Shown here: in pieces, positions 1 to 9,200 of the stretch | Layout: every line of letters begins with the position of its first letter | Numbering within the stretch: the first letter of the stretch is position 1 | Assembly (NCBI GenBank): GCA_004297985.1 | Contig: SCRA01000055.1 | Span: 1-64,000, forward strand | DNA: 64,000 nt | Reading direction: 5' to 3' | Source of the DNA: a bacterium | GTDB taxonomy: Bacteria; Vulcanimicrobiota; Vulcanimicrobiia; Vulcanimicrobiales; SCRA01 | Made by a program: the position numbers and the translations under genes | The notes under the pieces: model-generated | Told to the model about the DNA's origin: nothing | What the model saw: only the letters and a program-made list of their open reading frames with translations | The model's database searches: none

Positions 1-1
1 C

Positions 2-1357
2 GACGACATCGCTGCTGTCAAGAAGCTCGTCGACGAATATGGGTCCGATATCAAGGACCTGCAGAAGGATGTCGCCGGCCTGAAGGATCAGGTCGCGAAG
101 AACAGCTCGACGCTCAAGCGCCAGCAGTTCCACCTCTACTACTTCATGCGCGCTCCCGGTTTCTACCGTGAGAACGTCTCGGCGTACGACCCGGCCGGCA
201 ACGGCCTGCCGGCGAACACCGCGATCAACGGACTGAAGCCGACCAACGCGGCCGGTACGTTCGTCGCTCCCGGCGGGCTGCAGACGAACGTGAGCTACGG
301 CAACCTGGGTGCGAACAACCAGCAGTCCGGCACGTACGCGCATGGTACCGGCTACCAGACGATCCGCCTGATCTTCAGCGGCGCTCTGGATGAAAAGACG
401 TCGTACGCGATCCGCCTCGAGGATCGCAACTACTTCGCCAACCAGGCGCAGGAGAGCACGGCGACCGCGCTCTCGAAGAGCTACTTCTACAACCAGGTCT
501 TCCGCCTGAACTACGCCTACATCACGTATAAGGACCCGTCGGGTCTCTATGCGAAGGCGGGTCGGTTCGTCGAGGGTGGTGGCCCGCTGGGCCTTGCCTT
601 CGCCGACTACTTCCAGGGCGCGGAGCTTGGCTATAGCAAGAACGGCGTAACGGCTTGGGGCGCGTACAGCTTCAACCAGACCAACGGCGCCGCGGCGAAC
701 CCCGCTGCCGGCGGCTACAACCAGACGATTCTGGCACATGCGGACTATGACGTCACGTCGAAGCTGAACGTCGGCGGCAACTTCGTCATCGACCGCGGTG
801 TCGCCGGTGCGAACTTCTGGAATCCGTCGGTCAACCCGTACGCTCCCGGCACGAACTGCACGCCGGGCTTCTGCGGTGCCTACGTCGCGGGTGCCTATCC
901 CGTGTCGATTGGCTCGATCAACGCCTCCTACCAGTTCTCTCCCGAATTCTCGCTCGTTGCGGAGGCGCTCTCGCGCTTCGGTAACGACCCGGCCACGGGG
1001 AGCCGCTGGAAGGACAACGGCGCGTTCTGGGTTGCCGGCACCTACGGCCAGCCCAGCGGTCATCTCGGGCACAACTACTCCGACTTCGGGTTCGTCTCGT
1101 CGGGCTTCAACTCGAACGGGCCGCACACCGAGCTCGAGGGTACCCCGGACTACCAGCAGTTCTACTTCAGCAACCCCAACGGCTACAACATCGCGTACAT
1201 CGGCCTGCACCACTGGTTCAGCGATTACGCGCGCGTTGGCGTCGTGTATCAGCACTACGGTGTGAAGAACGGCATCAACATCCCGCTGGGTGGTGGCTAC
1301 TACATCAGCAAGGATAGCGGTGACGGCCTCTACCTCCAAACGCTGGTCTCGTTCTAA
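2..1357 (+). CDS. Outer-membrane porin-like protein, 5' end outside the window
   Basis: The frame is open from the first bases, so the true start lies upstream. The first ~45 visible residues are charged and coiled-coil-like (heptad pattern with many K, D and V), as in the linker between an SLH domain and the barrel of SLH-type porins; no SLH domain is visible here. The remaining ~400 residues alternate aromatic and polar residues, are rich in Gly, Asn and Tyr, and end in a C-terminal Phe (…LVSF), the usual signal for the outer-membrane barrel assembly machinery. A strong hairpin follows the stop codon, so the gene seems to end its transcript. Substrate is unknown. The barrel call is fairly sure; the SLH link is inferred from family knowledge. 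Confidence 0.75.
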   Translation, partial: DDIAAVKKLVDEYGSDIKDLQKDVAGLKDQVAKNSSTLKRQQFHLYYFMRAPGFYRENVSAYDPAGNGLPANTAINGLKPTNAAGTFVAPGGLQTNVSYGNLGANNQQSGTYAHGTGYQTIRLIFSGALDEKTSYAIRLEDRNYFANQAQESTATALSKSYFYNQVFRLNYAYITYKDPSGLYAKAGRFVEGGGPLGLAFADYFQGAELGYSKNGVTAWGAYSFNQTNGAAANPAAGGYNQTILAHADYDVTSKLNVGGNFVIDRGVAGANFWNPSVNPYAPGTNCTPGFCGAYVAGAYPVSIGSINASYQFSPEFSLVAEALSRFGNDPATGSRWKDNGAFWVAGTYGQPSGHLGHNYSDFGFVSSGFNSNGPHTELEGTPDYQQFYFSNPNGYNIAYIGLHHWFSDYARVGVVYQHYGVKNGINIPLGGGYYISKDSGDGLYLQTLVSF

Positions 1358-1381
1358 CGAGCGGACTCGGGTAACGGAGCA

Positions 1382-1412
1382 ACGAGACCCCCGGCAATGC
1401 CGGGGGTCTCGT
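1382..1412 (+). terminator. Hairpin terminator after the porin gene
   Basis: A 14-bp perfect stem (1382-1395 with 1399-1412, very GC-rich) closes a 3-base loop 25 bases after the porin stop. There is no clear T-run, so it may act with Rho or simply stabilise the 3' end. Confidence 0.7.
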
Positions 1413-1456
1413 CGTCTCTGCTATACTGATCTTGTGGTGAGGCCCAGCGCGCAGCG

Positions 1457-2086
1457 ATGACTCCGGCCGAGCTCGTGACCGCCTTCGTCGCGCTCTTCAC
1501 GCTGCTCAATCCCGTGGGCGGGATCCCCGTCTTCCTCGCGCTCACCGAGACGGAATCGCGAGAGGGGCGTAACGGCGTTGCGTTCGTCGCCTCCGTGGCT
1601 GTGGCCGTAATTCTGCTGGTCGCGATGTTCCTGGGCAGCGCTATCCTCGCCGTGATGCACATCGAGTTGGACGCCTTTCGTCTGGCGGGGATGGTGGTCA
1701 TCATCGGCATGGCGCTCTCGATGCTCAACGCTTCGCCCAGTGGCGTGAAGCAGGCTCCCGGGGAGCATCAGGAGGCGATCGACCGCAGCTCCGTGGCCGT
1801 CGTCCCGCTCGCGCTTCCCGTCTTGGCCGGGCCGGGCTCGATCAGCGCCGTCATCATCGTGGCGACGCGCACCTCCGGGTGGAGGGAGTGGATCCTCGAG
1901 GTCGTCATCATCCTGCTGAACGCCGCCGCCGCCTACGGTATCCTGCGCATTGCCCCGCGTCTGGGGCGCATGCTCGGCACCACGGGAATGAACGTGCTCA
2001 CGCGGCTCTTCGGGTTGCTGCTGCTGGCCATCGGTCTAGGCGGCGCCGCCGAAGCGCTCAAGGCGCTCTTCCCCGGTCTGGGCTAG
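1457..2086 (+). CDS. MarC family integral membrane protein
   Basis: This 209-residue protein has about six hydrophobic segments. It shows the MarC/UPF0056 hallmarks: an N-terminal segment containing LLNPVGGIPVF, a central VPLALPVLAGPGSISAVI, and a C-terminal LTRLFGLLLLAIG segment. Length is normal for the family (200-220). MarC proteins sit in the inner membrane; the old multiple-drug-resistance role is not supported and their real function is unknown. The PhzF-like gene begins 8 bases after the stop, with a shared AGGAGG, so the two are probably co-transcribed. Confidence 0.85.
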   Translation: MTPAELVTAFVALFTLLNPVGGIPVFLALTETESREGRNGVAFVASVAVAVILLVAMFLGSAILAVMHIELDAFRLAGMVVIIGMALSMLNASPSGVKQAPGEHQEAIDRSSVAVVPLALPVLAGPGSISAVIIVATRTSGWREWILEVVIILLNAAAAYGILRIAPRLGRMLGTTGMNVLTRLFGLLLLAIGLGGAAEALKALFPGLG

Positions 2087-2094
2087 GAGGAACG

Positions 2095-2997
2095 ATGCTC
2101 CATTTCACTCAGGTCGACGTCTTCACCGATCGCCTCTTCGAAGGCAACCAGCTCGCGGTCTTCCCCGATTCGCAGAGCCTCACCGAGCAGCAGATGCAGC
2201 AGATCGCCCGCGAGATGAATCTCTCGGAGACGGCGTTCGTCATGCCCACGCAGCGCGCCGGCTGCGACGTGCGCGTGCGCATCTTCACGCCGGCGTACGA
2301 GATGCTCTTCGCCGGTCACCCCACGATCGGCACGGCCTTTGTCTTGGCGCGTCTCGGCCGCGTTCCCAAAGGGGCGCAGCGGATCGTCTTCGAGGAGGGC
2401 GTGGGTCCCGTGCCCGTGACGCTCGAGGGCCCGTCCGAAGCGCCGACGCGCGCCTGGCTGACCACGCCGCCGATCACCTTCGGGCCCACGTTCGACGATC
2501 GTGCCGCGGGCGCCGCGCTCGCAGGCCTAACGCCGGGCGATCTGCTGGATGGCGTGCCGTTGGAGGTCGCCGGCGCCGGGCCGCGCTTTCTCTACATCCC
2601 CGTGCGCGATCGCGACGCCGTCGATCGAGCCCAACCCGACGTGGCGGCGATCGACCGGCACCTCACCGCGCACGTGTTGATCGGCATCTTCGTCTTTGCC
2701 GTCGAGTCGGCTGAGCGCGCCGCGCTCTACTCGCGCATGTTCGCCCCCGGCGCCGGTATCTTCGAGGATCCCGCCACGGGATCGGCGACAGGGCCGCTGG
2801 CCGCCTACGTGATACGCCATGGCCTGGTCGAGGTGCCGCGCGAGGGGAGCCTGCGCCTGCTGAGCGAGCAAGGGACGAAGATGGGGCGGCGTAGTCTTCT
2901 CCACGTGCGCGCCGAGATGCACAACGGTGAGCCGCAACGTATCGAGGTCGGCGGAGGAAGCGTGCACGTCTTCGATGGGGAGCTGGCGCTCCAGTAA
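2095..2997 (+). CDS. PhzF family isomerase/epimerase-like protein
   Basis: This is a 300-residue protein of the PhzF/diaminopimelate-epimerase fold. The N-terminus has the typical QVDVFTDRLFEGNQLAV, followed by EMNLSETAFV with the conserved Glu that acts as catalytic acid/base in PhzF. The second half carries FAGHPTIGTAFVL and a matching DPATGSATGPLAAY motif, so both halves of the two-domain fold are present. The ATG at 2095 is chosen because AGGAGG lies directly before it, overlapping the marC stop; the open frame extends upstream into marC but that part is only a shadow. No phenazine genes are nearby, so the substrate cannot be named. Confidence 0.85.
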   Translation: MLHFTQVDVFTDRLFEGNQLAVFPDSQSLTEQQMQQIAREMNLSETAFVMPTQRAGCDVRVRIFTPAYEMLFAGHPTIGTAFVLARLGRVPKGAQRIVFEEGVGPVPVTLEGPSEAPTRAWLTTPPITFGPTFDDRAAGAALAGLTPGDLLDGVPLEVAGAGPRFLYIPVRDRDAVDRAQPDVAAIDRHLTAHVLIGIFVFAVESAERAALYSRMFAPGAGIFEDPATGSATGPLAAYVIRHGLVEVPREGSLRLLSEQGTKMGRRSLLHVRAEMHNGEPQRIEVGGGSVHVFDGELALQ

Positions 2998-3011
2998 CGA
3001 AAGAGGCCGCC

Positions 3012-4136
3012 ATGGAAGGCGACGTCGTCATCATCGGAGCGGGTTTGATCGGGCTAGCGCTGGCACGGGAGCTGGCGCAGCGCGGAGCATCGGTACGGAT
3101 GCTCGAGACGGGGGAGCCGGGGCGCGCCGCCTCGTGGGCCGCTGCCGGCATGTTGGCGCCGTCGTCTGAAGGACTCGATGGTGCCTTCTACGAGCTCTGC
3201 TTGGCCAGCCTCGAGCGCTATCCCGCCTTCGCCGCGGCGTTGCTCGAGGAGACCGGCCTCGATGTCCATCTGCGCCGCGAAGGCTTCATCTCGCCCGCCT
3301 ACGACGACGCCGGGCTCGCCTTCATCGAGCGCCGTGCCGCCGAGGCGCGCGAGCGCGGCTTCCACGCCCGGATGCTGACGATGGCCCAGACGCTCCAGCT
3401 CGAGCCGGTGCTGGCCCCCGTGCATGCCGCCGTGCTCTTCGAGCATGAGGCCTCCGTCGATAACCGGCGGCTGGGGCGTGCGCTGCGCGCCGCCGTTGAG
3501 CGGCTGGGCGTTTGCATCGACGAGGGGCTTCCGTGGGTGCGCGTAGCCGCCACGCATCGCCGCATCAATGGCGTCGAGACCGCCTCCGGCTTCGTTCCGG
3601 CGCCCATCGTGGTGAACGCCGCCGGGGCTTGGGCCGGCAGCCTCGAGGGGGTGCCGGAGCAGGCGCGCGTCCCGGTGGAGCCGGTGAAGGGGCAGATGCT
3701 GGCGCTGGCGATGCCGTCGAACCTCGTGCGCCATACGATCTATGCGCGCCACGGCACCTACCTGGTGCCGCGCGACGACGGGCGGCTGATCGTCGGGGCG
3801 ACGGGGGAACGCGTGGGCTTCGACACGCGCGTCACAGCCGCCGGCGTGCAACGGCTGTTGGAGCGCGCGCTGCGCATCGCTCCCGGGCTGAAGGACCTGG
3901 CCCTCGTGGAGACCTGGGCGGGCTTGCGCCCCGGGACCCCGGACAGCCTGCCGTACTTAGGTGCCGGCGCGATCGAAGGCTACTTCCTAGCCACGGGCCA
4001 CTTACGCAACGGCGTGCTGCTCACGCCCATCACCGCGGAAGTTGTGGCCGATACGATCGAGGGACGCGCGCCGCGTGTTTGCCTCGATCCCTTCTCACCG
4101 GAGCGTGTGCGTCCGGCGTCGAACGTGGCGTCATGA
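3012..4136 (+). CDS. thiO: Glycine oxidase ThiO
   Basis: This FAD-dependent amine oxidase has 374 residues. The N-terminal Rossmann motif [14 protein letters not shown] binds FAD, and [13 protein letters not shown] matches the flavin-contact segment of ThiO and DadA-type oxidases. The C-terminal part contains [16 protein letters not shown] and [13 protein letters not shown], which are typical of ThiO. It oxidises glycine to iminoglycine (dehydroglycine), the C2-N building block for the thiamin thiazole ring. The stop overlaps the thiS start as ATGA, and thiG follows, which fixes its pathway. AAGAGG precedes the ATG. Confidence 0.92.
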   Translation: MEGDVVIIGAGLIGLALARELAQRGASVRMLETGEPGRAASWAAAGMLAPSSEGLDGAFYELCLASLERYPAFAAALLEETGLDVHLRREGFISPAYDDAGLAFIERRAAEARERGFHARMLTMAQTLQLEPVLAPVHAAVLFEHEASVDNRRLGRALRAAVERLGVCIDEGLPWVRVAATHRRINGVETASGFVPAPIVVNAAGAWAGSLEGVPEQARVPVEPVKGQMLALAMPSNLVRHTIYARHGTYLVPRDDGRLIVGATGERVGFDTRVTAAGVQRLLERALRIAPGLKDLALVETWAGLRPGTPDSLPYLGAGAIEGYFLATGHLRNGVLLTPITAEVVADTIEGRAPRVCLDPFSPERVRPASNVAS

Positions 4137-4342
4137 CGGCGGAGATCATCGTAGTGAACGGAGAGGCCCGCGCGCTCGAGCGCGAAGTGACGCTAGGCGA
4201 ACTGTTGGCCTCCCTCGGCGTCGCGCGAGAGGGATCGGCGGTGGCGCTCAACGACGCCGTGATCCCCAAGGGGCGCATCGATGCGCAACCGGTCCGGCCG
4301 GGGGATCGCGTCGAGATCATTCGAGCCGTGGCCGGAGGATAG
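4133..4342 (+). CDS. thiS: Sulfur carrier protein ThiS
   Basis: This 69-residue ubiquitin-fold protein ends in the required Gly-Gly (…AVAGG). The C-terminal glycine is adenylated by a ThiF-type enzyme and turned into a thiocarboxylate that donates sulfur to ThiG. The N-terminal IIVNGE strand and the ALNDAVIPK segment fit the family. The start overlaps the thiO stop (ATGA), so translation is coupled. No thiF is seen in the window; it must be elsewhere. Confidence 0.93.
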   Translation: MTAEIIVVNGEARALEREVTLGELLASLGVAREGSAVALNDAVIPKGRIDAQPVRPGDRVEIIRAVAGG

Positions 4343-4353
4343 AGAAGATCAGC

Positions 4354-5136
4354 GTGCAGAGTGACTCATTCGTTCTGGGCGGGCGAGAGTACCGTTCCCG
4401 TCTGCTGGTTGGCACCGGAAAGTTCTCGTCGATGGAGGCTATGCAGCAAGCGCATGAAGCCAGCGGCGCCGAGATCGTGACCGTGGCGATTCGTCGCATC
4501 CATATCGACGATCCCAGCGGCAAGACGATGCTGGACTTCATCGACCGCTCGCGCTACCATCTGCTGCCGAACACCGCCGGCTGCTACACGGCGAAGGACG
4601 CCGTGCTGACGGCGAAGCTGGCGCGCGAGGCACTGGAGACGAATCTCATCAAGCTCGAGGTGATCGGCGATCAGCAGACGCTCTACCCGAACGTGGTGGA
4701 GTTGATCGGTGCAGCGGAAGAGTTGGTACGCGACGGCTTCACGGTGCTTCCGTACACGACCGACGATCCCGTGGTCTGCCAGCGTCTGGAGGCCGTAGGC
4801 TGCGCCGCCGTGATGCCGCTCGCCGCGCCGATCGGCAGCGGCTTGGGCGTCTGCAATCCGTATACGATCCGCATCATCAAGGAGCAGGCCAAGGTCCCTG
4901 TGATCGTCGATGCCGGCGTGGGCACGGCCAGCGACGCCGCCTTTGCGATGGAGCTGGGTGCCGATGCCGTGCTGATGAACACGGGCATTGCCTTGGCGCG
5001 CGATCCCGTTCTGATGGCAGAGGCGATGCGCGGCGCGATCGAGGCGGGGCGCGCGGCGTTCCGCGCGGGGCGCATGCCCAAGCGCCTCTATGCCTCGGCT
5101 TCCTCGCCGATGCAGGATCTGATCTCCACCACCTGA
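4354..5136 (+). CDS. thiG: Thiazole synthase ThiG
   Basis: This 260-residue TIM-barrel enzyme joins deoxyxylulose-5-phosphate, iminoglycine and ThiS-thiocarboxylate sulfur into the thiazole carboxylate. Clear motifs are [10 protein letters not shown] near the start, the Schiff-base lysine in [22 protein letters not shown] and [21 protein letters not shown] for phosphate binding. GTG 4354 is chosen, 11 bases after thiS and close to the usual N-terminus; the longer open frame upstream covers thiO/thiS and is spurious. It completes a thiO-thiS-thiG block. Confidence 0.95.
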   Translation: MQSDSFVLGGREYRSRLLVGTGKFSSMEAMQQAHEASGAEIVTVAIRRIHIDDPSGKTMLDFIDRSRYHLLPNTAGCYTAKDAVLTAKLAREALETNLIKLEVIGDQQTLYPNVVELIGAAEELVRDGFTVLPYTTDDPVVCQRLEAVGCAAVMPLAAPIGSGLGVCNPYTIRIIKEQAKVPVIVDAGVGTASDAAFAMELGADAVLMNTGIALARDPVLMAEAMRGAIEAGRAAFRAGRMPKRLYASASSPMQDLISTT

Positions 5137-5146
5137 TCGCCGCGAC

Positions 5147-5839
5147 GTGCTGCGCTGGGTCTTCTTCGACGTCGGCGGTACGCTGGTCGACGATCGCGCC
5201 TACGTCTCCTATCTGGGGAACGTGGTGCGCCACGAGCTGGCCGCGGCCGGCGTGGCCACGAAGGCTGAGGAGTTCGCCGCGGCGCGCCGGCGGCTGTTGC
5301 GCAAGAACCCGCCGTCGCTGGCGCGTGCGCTGATCGAGCATTACCTGCCGGGCGATCCGGAGCGTGCCGCCGCCGTGGCCGAGCGCGTCTTCCAACCGCG
5401 CCTGGAGCACGGCGCGACGCAGAGCCGGCTCCTCCCCGGCGCGCTGGATGCGTTGGAGGAGCTCTCGCTGCGCTATCGGCTGGGCGTGATCGCGAACTAC
5501 GACAGCTTCATCCGCGACGTGCTGCGCGATGCGCACGCGCTGCGCTTCTTCAGCGACCTCGTCATCTCGAGCGAGGTCCAGGTGGTGAAGCCGGCTCCGG
5601 CGATCTTCACCGCCGCGCTCGAGCGGGCCGGAATCGAGGCGGCGGAGGCCGCGATGGTAGGCGACCGGCCGGACAACGACGTCGTCACGCCCAAGGCGAT
5701 GGGCATGCGTACCGTGCGCGTCTTGCGCCCGTATCGTAGCCGCACCGTGCCGGGATCCGAGGTCGCGCGCATCGAGCCCGACGTGACGGTTGCCTCCGTG
5801 GCCGAAGTGCCCGCCGCGATCGCCCTGCTCGATTCGTAA
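5147..5839 (+). CDS. HAD superfamily hydrolase
   Basis: This 230-residue protein has a HAD core. Motif I is FFDVGGTLVDD, in which the first Asp is present but the second Asp of the usual DxD is replaced by Gly. Motif II is the Asn/Tyr region of VIANYDS, motif III the Lys in VVKPAPAIF, and motif IV MVGDRPDNDV. Replacement of the second Asp weakens the case for an ordinary phosphatase mechanism. It starts with GTG 10 bases after thiG and probably belongs to the same transcript; a role in thiamin or deoxyxylulose phosphate turnover is only a guess from position. Confidence 0.8.
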   Translation: MLRWVFFDVGGTLVDDRAYVSYLGNVVRHELAAAGVATKAEEFAAARRRLLRKNPPSLARALIEHYLPGDPERAAAVAERVFQPRLEHGATQSRLLPGALDALEELSLRYRLGVIANYDSFIRDVLRDAHALRFFSDLVISSEVQVVKPAPAIFTAALERAGIEAAEAAMVGDRPDNDVVTPKAMGMRTVRVLRPYRSRTVPGSEVARIEPDVTVASVAEVPAAIALLDS

Positions 5840-6076
5840 TCAGCGCCCCGTTGGCGGCCCGATGTATGCCTCGTGCGGCGAGCCTCGAATCCTCCTGCTC
5901 GCGTTTGATATCTTTACGAAGTGTTAACGAGTGATGCCACCCACAGGGGATGACATCGCTTAGCGGTCCCTTTACACTGTAGGGGTCGGGTGGATTGCAT
6001 CGCTGGGTAAGCATACGCTGGCCCTTCGCCGCACCCTCCCGCCGGATCGGCAAGGACGCCGATCGTCGCGCTATAC
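5840..6076 (+). other. Non-coding leader region with local hairpins
   Basis: No protein-coding frame was found here. One 7-bp stem (6045-6051 with 6058-6064, loop of 6) lies just before the Shine-Dalgarno of the following small ORF. No match to the thiamin, SAM, cobalamin, c-di-GMP or c-di-AMP riboswitch consensus was recognised by eye. The stretch may be the promoter and 5' leader of a short transcript ending at the hairpin near 6176. Confidence 0.35.
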
Positions 6077-6090
6077 AGGAGGTGTTCGCG

Positions 6091-6141
6091 ATGCGTTACT
6101 CAACGCGCCTTGCCGCCAGGCCGAGGCAGGCCGGCTTCTAA
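6091..6141 (+). CDS. Candidate 16-residue leader-type small ORF
   Basis: An ATG is preceded by a full AGGAGG (6077-6082) at an ideal 8-base spacing. The frame runs 16 sense codons to TAA; the peptide is basic with four Arg (begins MRYSTR, ends RQAGF). A strong 12-bp hairpin starts 3 bases after the stop, and the giant repeat gene starts 109 bases further on. This is the layout of a leader peptide with an attenuator, or of a short independent mRNA. The peptide matches nothing I recognise. Translation is inferred from the ribosome site alone. Confidence 0.4.
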   Translation: MRYSTRLAARPRQAGF

Positions 6142-6143
6142 CA

Positions 6144-6176
6144 ACAGGGACGACGCCCTTATATCGTCGTCCTTGT
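6144..6176 (+). terminator. Strong hairpin between the small ORF and the repeat-protein gene
   Basis: The stem pairs 6144-6155 with 6165-6176 (12 bp, one G-U) around a 9-base loop. It is followed by a mildly T-rich run (CTTGACCATTTTCT). It is either the terminator of a short transcript or an attenuator ahead of the gene at 6250. Confidence 0.6.
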
Positions 6177-6249
6177 CTTGACCATTTTCTGCGCCGGCCA
6201 AAGCGGCGCCAACTGCGTCCGTATCGCTATTATCTCGAGGAGGTTGGGA

Positions 6250-9200
6250 GTGGACCTTCGCGTTTCTCTTCACCACAGTTCAGAGCTCGTCCCCACGGCG
6301 GACAACACGATGGGGCCCAGGCTCTACGGTATTCAGACCTACCTTGGTACCGGCGGTCTCGCCGGACGTCTGGTGGACGCGAGCGGGACCGACGTGTTGG
6401 ACCACCTCGGCGGCCAGCAGCGCGAGAATGCTCGGCGTCTGGGCAGTCTCTACCTGAGCGGACTCGGTGGCCCCAACGGCTACGCCGCGCCTCGCGAAAG
6501 CGCAGCGGATGCCTACATCCTCTCGGTAAGCACGGAAGCTGCGGTGACGTACTTGCCGGACGGTTCTGCGGTATCCATCATGAGCGATGGGCAAATTCAG
6601 GAGCGTGTCAGCGAGACCACACCGGCGTTCACGAACGAGGAAGTCGAGAATCTGACGCCAACGCAGATCCAAGGCCTAACGCAGGTGCAGATCCAGAGCC
6701 TGACCGGTCACCAGATCCGGATGCTCTCTGCAACGCAACTGCAAGCCTTCTCTGCGACTCAAGTGGCGTATTTTACGGATCGCCAGGTGCGCGATTTCCG
6801 TCCGGACCAGATCGCCGAGCTCGCGCCCGGGCAGATTTCGGCGCTCACCGCTGGTCAGATGCAGGCCCTCTCCGAGGAACAGCTCCGAGCTCTAACGTCC
6901 ACCCAACTCGCTGCACTCTCGCCCGGCCAGATTTCCGCCCTTCGCCCTCGGCAGATACGCGATCTGCGGCCGTCGCAAGTCTCGAGCCTGACGAGCGCGC
7001 AATTGCAGGCGCTCGGTGAGGAACAGATCGAGGCCCTGTCCGCCGCACAGCTGCAGGCGCTTAGCGTCAACCAATTGCAGTCTTTGAGCGATCAACAGAT
7101 CGCGGAACTCAGCCCACACCAGATTCGCGAGCTGACACCTACGCAGATTGCCGGTCTCACAACGGCGCAAGTTCAGTCGCTGACACTCAAGCAACTTGAT
7201 GCGTTGAGCAATCGCCAAGTACTCGCGTTGACGATCGACCAATTCAAGGCATTCTCCGAAGCGCAACTGCGAGCGCTCGTCAAGAGCCACCAGCAGGAAC
7301 TCGCGGTCCACAATATCCAGAAGCTATCCCCGGAACAGATCAGCCAGTTGTGGTACGGGAAGATCGCCTCGCTGACCCAGGGCCAGATTCAAGAACTCTC
7401 CACGGCGCAGATCCAGGCGCTCACCCCGCTGCAGATATCCGCCTTGCGTACAGACGAAATTGCGGCGTTCCTACCGCAGCAGATGGGCGCGTTCACGGCC
7501 CAGCAGATCCAAGCCTTCACGAATGCCGACGTCAGTACGCTGTCGGTGGCACAGTTACAAGCCATGCGCCCGGACCAAATCGCCGACTTCACACCGGCTC
7601 AGATCCCGGCGCTCTCCTCGACGCAGATCGCCGCTCTCTTACCGGATCAGATCGCGGCGCTGACTGGTCCGCAGCTCCAGGCCCTGTCGAGCTCCCAGAT
7701 CCAGGCCCTCACCCCAGTGCAGTTGCAGGCACTCTCCGCGAACCAGCTGCAAGCGTTCACTGCCGCCCAGATACCTTCATTTACAGCCACACAGATCAAG
7801 GCATTCCTGCCCTCACAGATTGCGGCGTTCTCAGGTGCCCAGATAGCAGCCTTCACGACGACTCAGATCCAGGCGTTGCAGCCGGACCAAATTCAGGCTC
7901 TCACTGCCGTTCAGATCCAGTCGCTGACGACGGGCCAGATCCAGGCCCTCACCGGCTCGCAGATACAGGCCTTTACGACCAGCCAAATCCAAGACTTCAC
8001 GCCTGGCCAGATCCAGGCGTTCACGGCAGCCCAGATCCCTTCGTTCACGGACGCTCAGATCGCGGCGCTGACCACTGCGCAGGTGGGTGCGCTCACCGGA
8101 AGTCAATTGCAGGCGCTGACGGGCGACCAGATCCAGTCGCTGGTGGCTCCGCAGCTTCAGACGCTCTCGAACACGCAGCTGCAGGCCTTCACGGCCGCGC
8201 AGATTCCTTCGTTCACGGCAAGTCAGCTCCAGGCGCTTACTCCGAGCCAGGTCAGGGCGTTCACCGCCAACCAGATCCAAGCGTTCACCGAGACGCAGGT
8301 GCAGGCATTCGCGCCCGACCAGATGGCGGCATTCACGACCGGCCAGATTCAGGCGTTCACCACGACGCAGATCGCCGAGTTCACCGCGCCGCAGATCGAA
8401 GCCCTGACGCAGAGCCAGATCCAGGCGCTCACCGACGCTCAGGTGGCCTCGTTCACCACGGGCGAGATTCAGGCGCTGACGACTACCCAAGACCAGTACT
8501 TCAACCGGGACCAGATCCAGTCGCTGACGACCACCGAGATTCAGGCCTTCACCCCACAGCAGGTCGCATCGTTCACGGCAACTGAGCTTCAGGCATTTAC
8601 TCCAACGCAGCTGCAGGAATTCACAGGGCCGCAAATTCAAGCGTTTACGACCGGTCAAATCTCCGAGTTCTCGATCGGGCAGATCCAATCGTTTACTTCC
8701 ACGCAGATCGCCGGGTTCACCGCCTCGCAGATCCCTGGCTTTACCGATGCCCAGATCGCTGGCCTGACGACGGTCCAAGTTACGGCGTTGACGCCCTCGC
8801 AGCTTCAAGCCCTCTCAAGCAATCAGATCGCCGCGCTTACGGCACCGCAGGTCGGCGTGCTGTCAGCCGGCCAAATCCAGGCCTTCACAACCGGTCAGAT
8901 CCCGTCGTTTACGGTAGCCCAGATCCAGGCTTTCTCGCCGTCGCAGATCGCAGAGTTCACACCGCGACAGGTTGCGGCGTTCACACCGGATCAGATCGCG
9001 GCTCTCTCGCCGGACCAGATCACAGCGCTGACACCGGACCAGCTCCAGGCGCTGACGCCAGCGCAACTCCAGGCCCTGTCGCCGTCTCAACTGCAAGCTT
9101 TCACCGTGGGCCAGATTCCCGCGTTTACGGCGAGTCAGGTCCAGGCCTTCCAGCCCTCGCAGATCGCGGCGTTCACCGACAGCCAGATCGCCGCGTTTAC

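Noticed and set aside
2998-3011. A thiamin (TPP) riboswitch before thiO
   Set aside because: Only 14 bases separate the PhzF-like gene and thiO, and no THI-box text was seen upstream of the group.
7831-8808. 325-codon minus-strand frame with a regular Arg/Leu/Gly repeat
   Set aside because: Its periodicity merely mirrors the 24-bp coding repeat on the plus strand; no ribosome site or domain.
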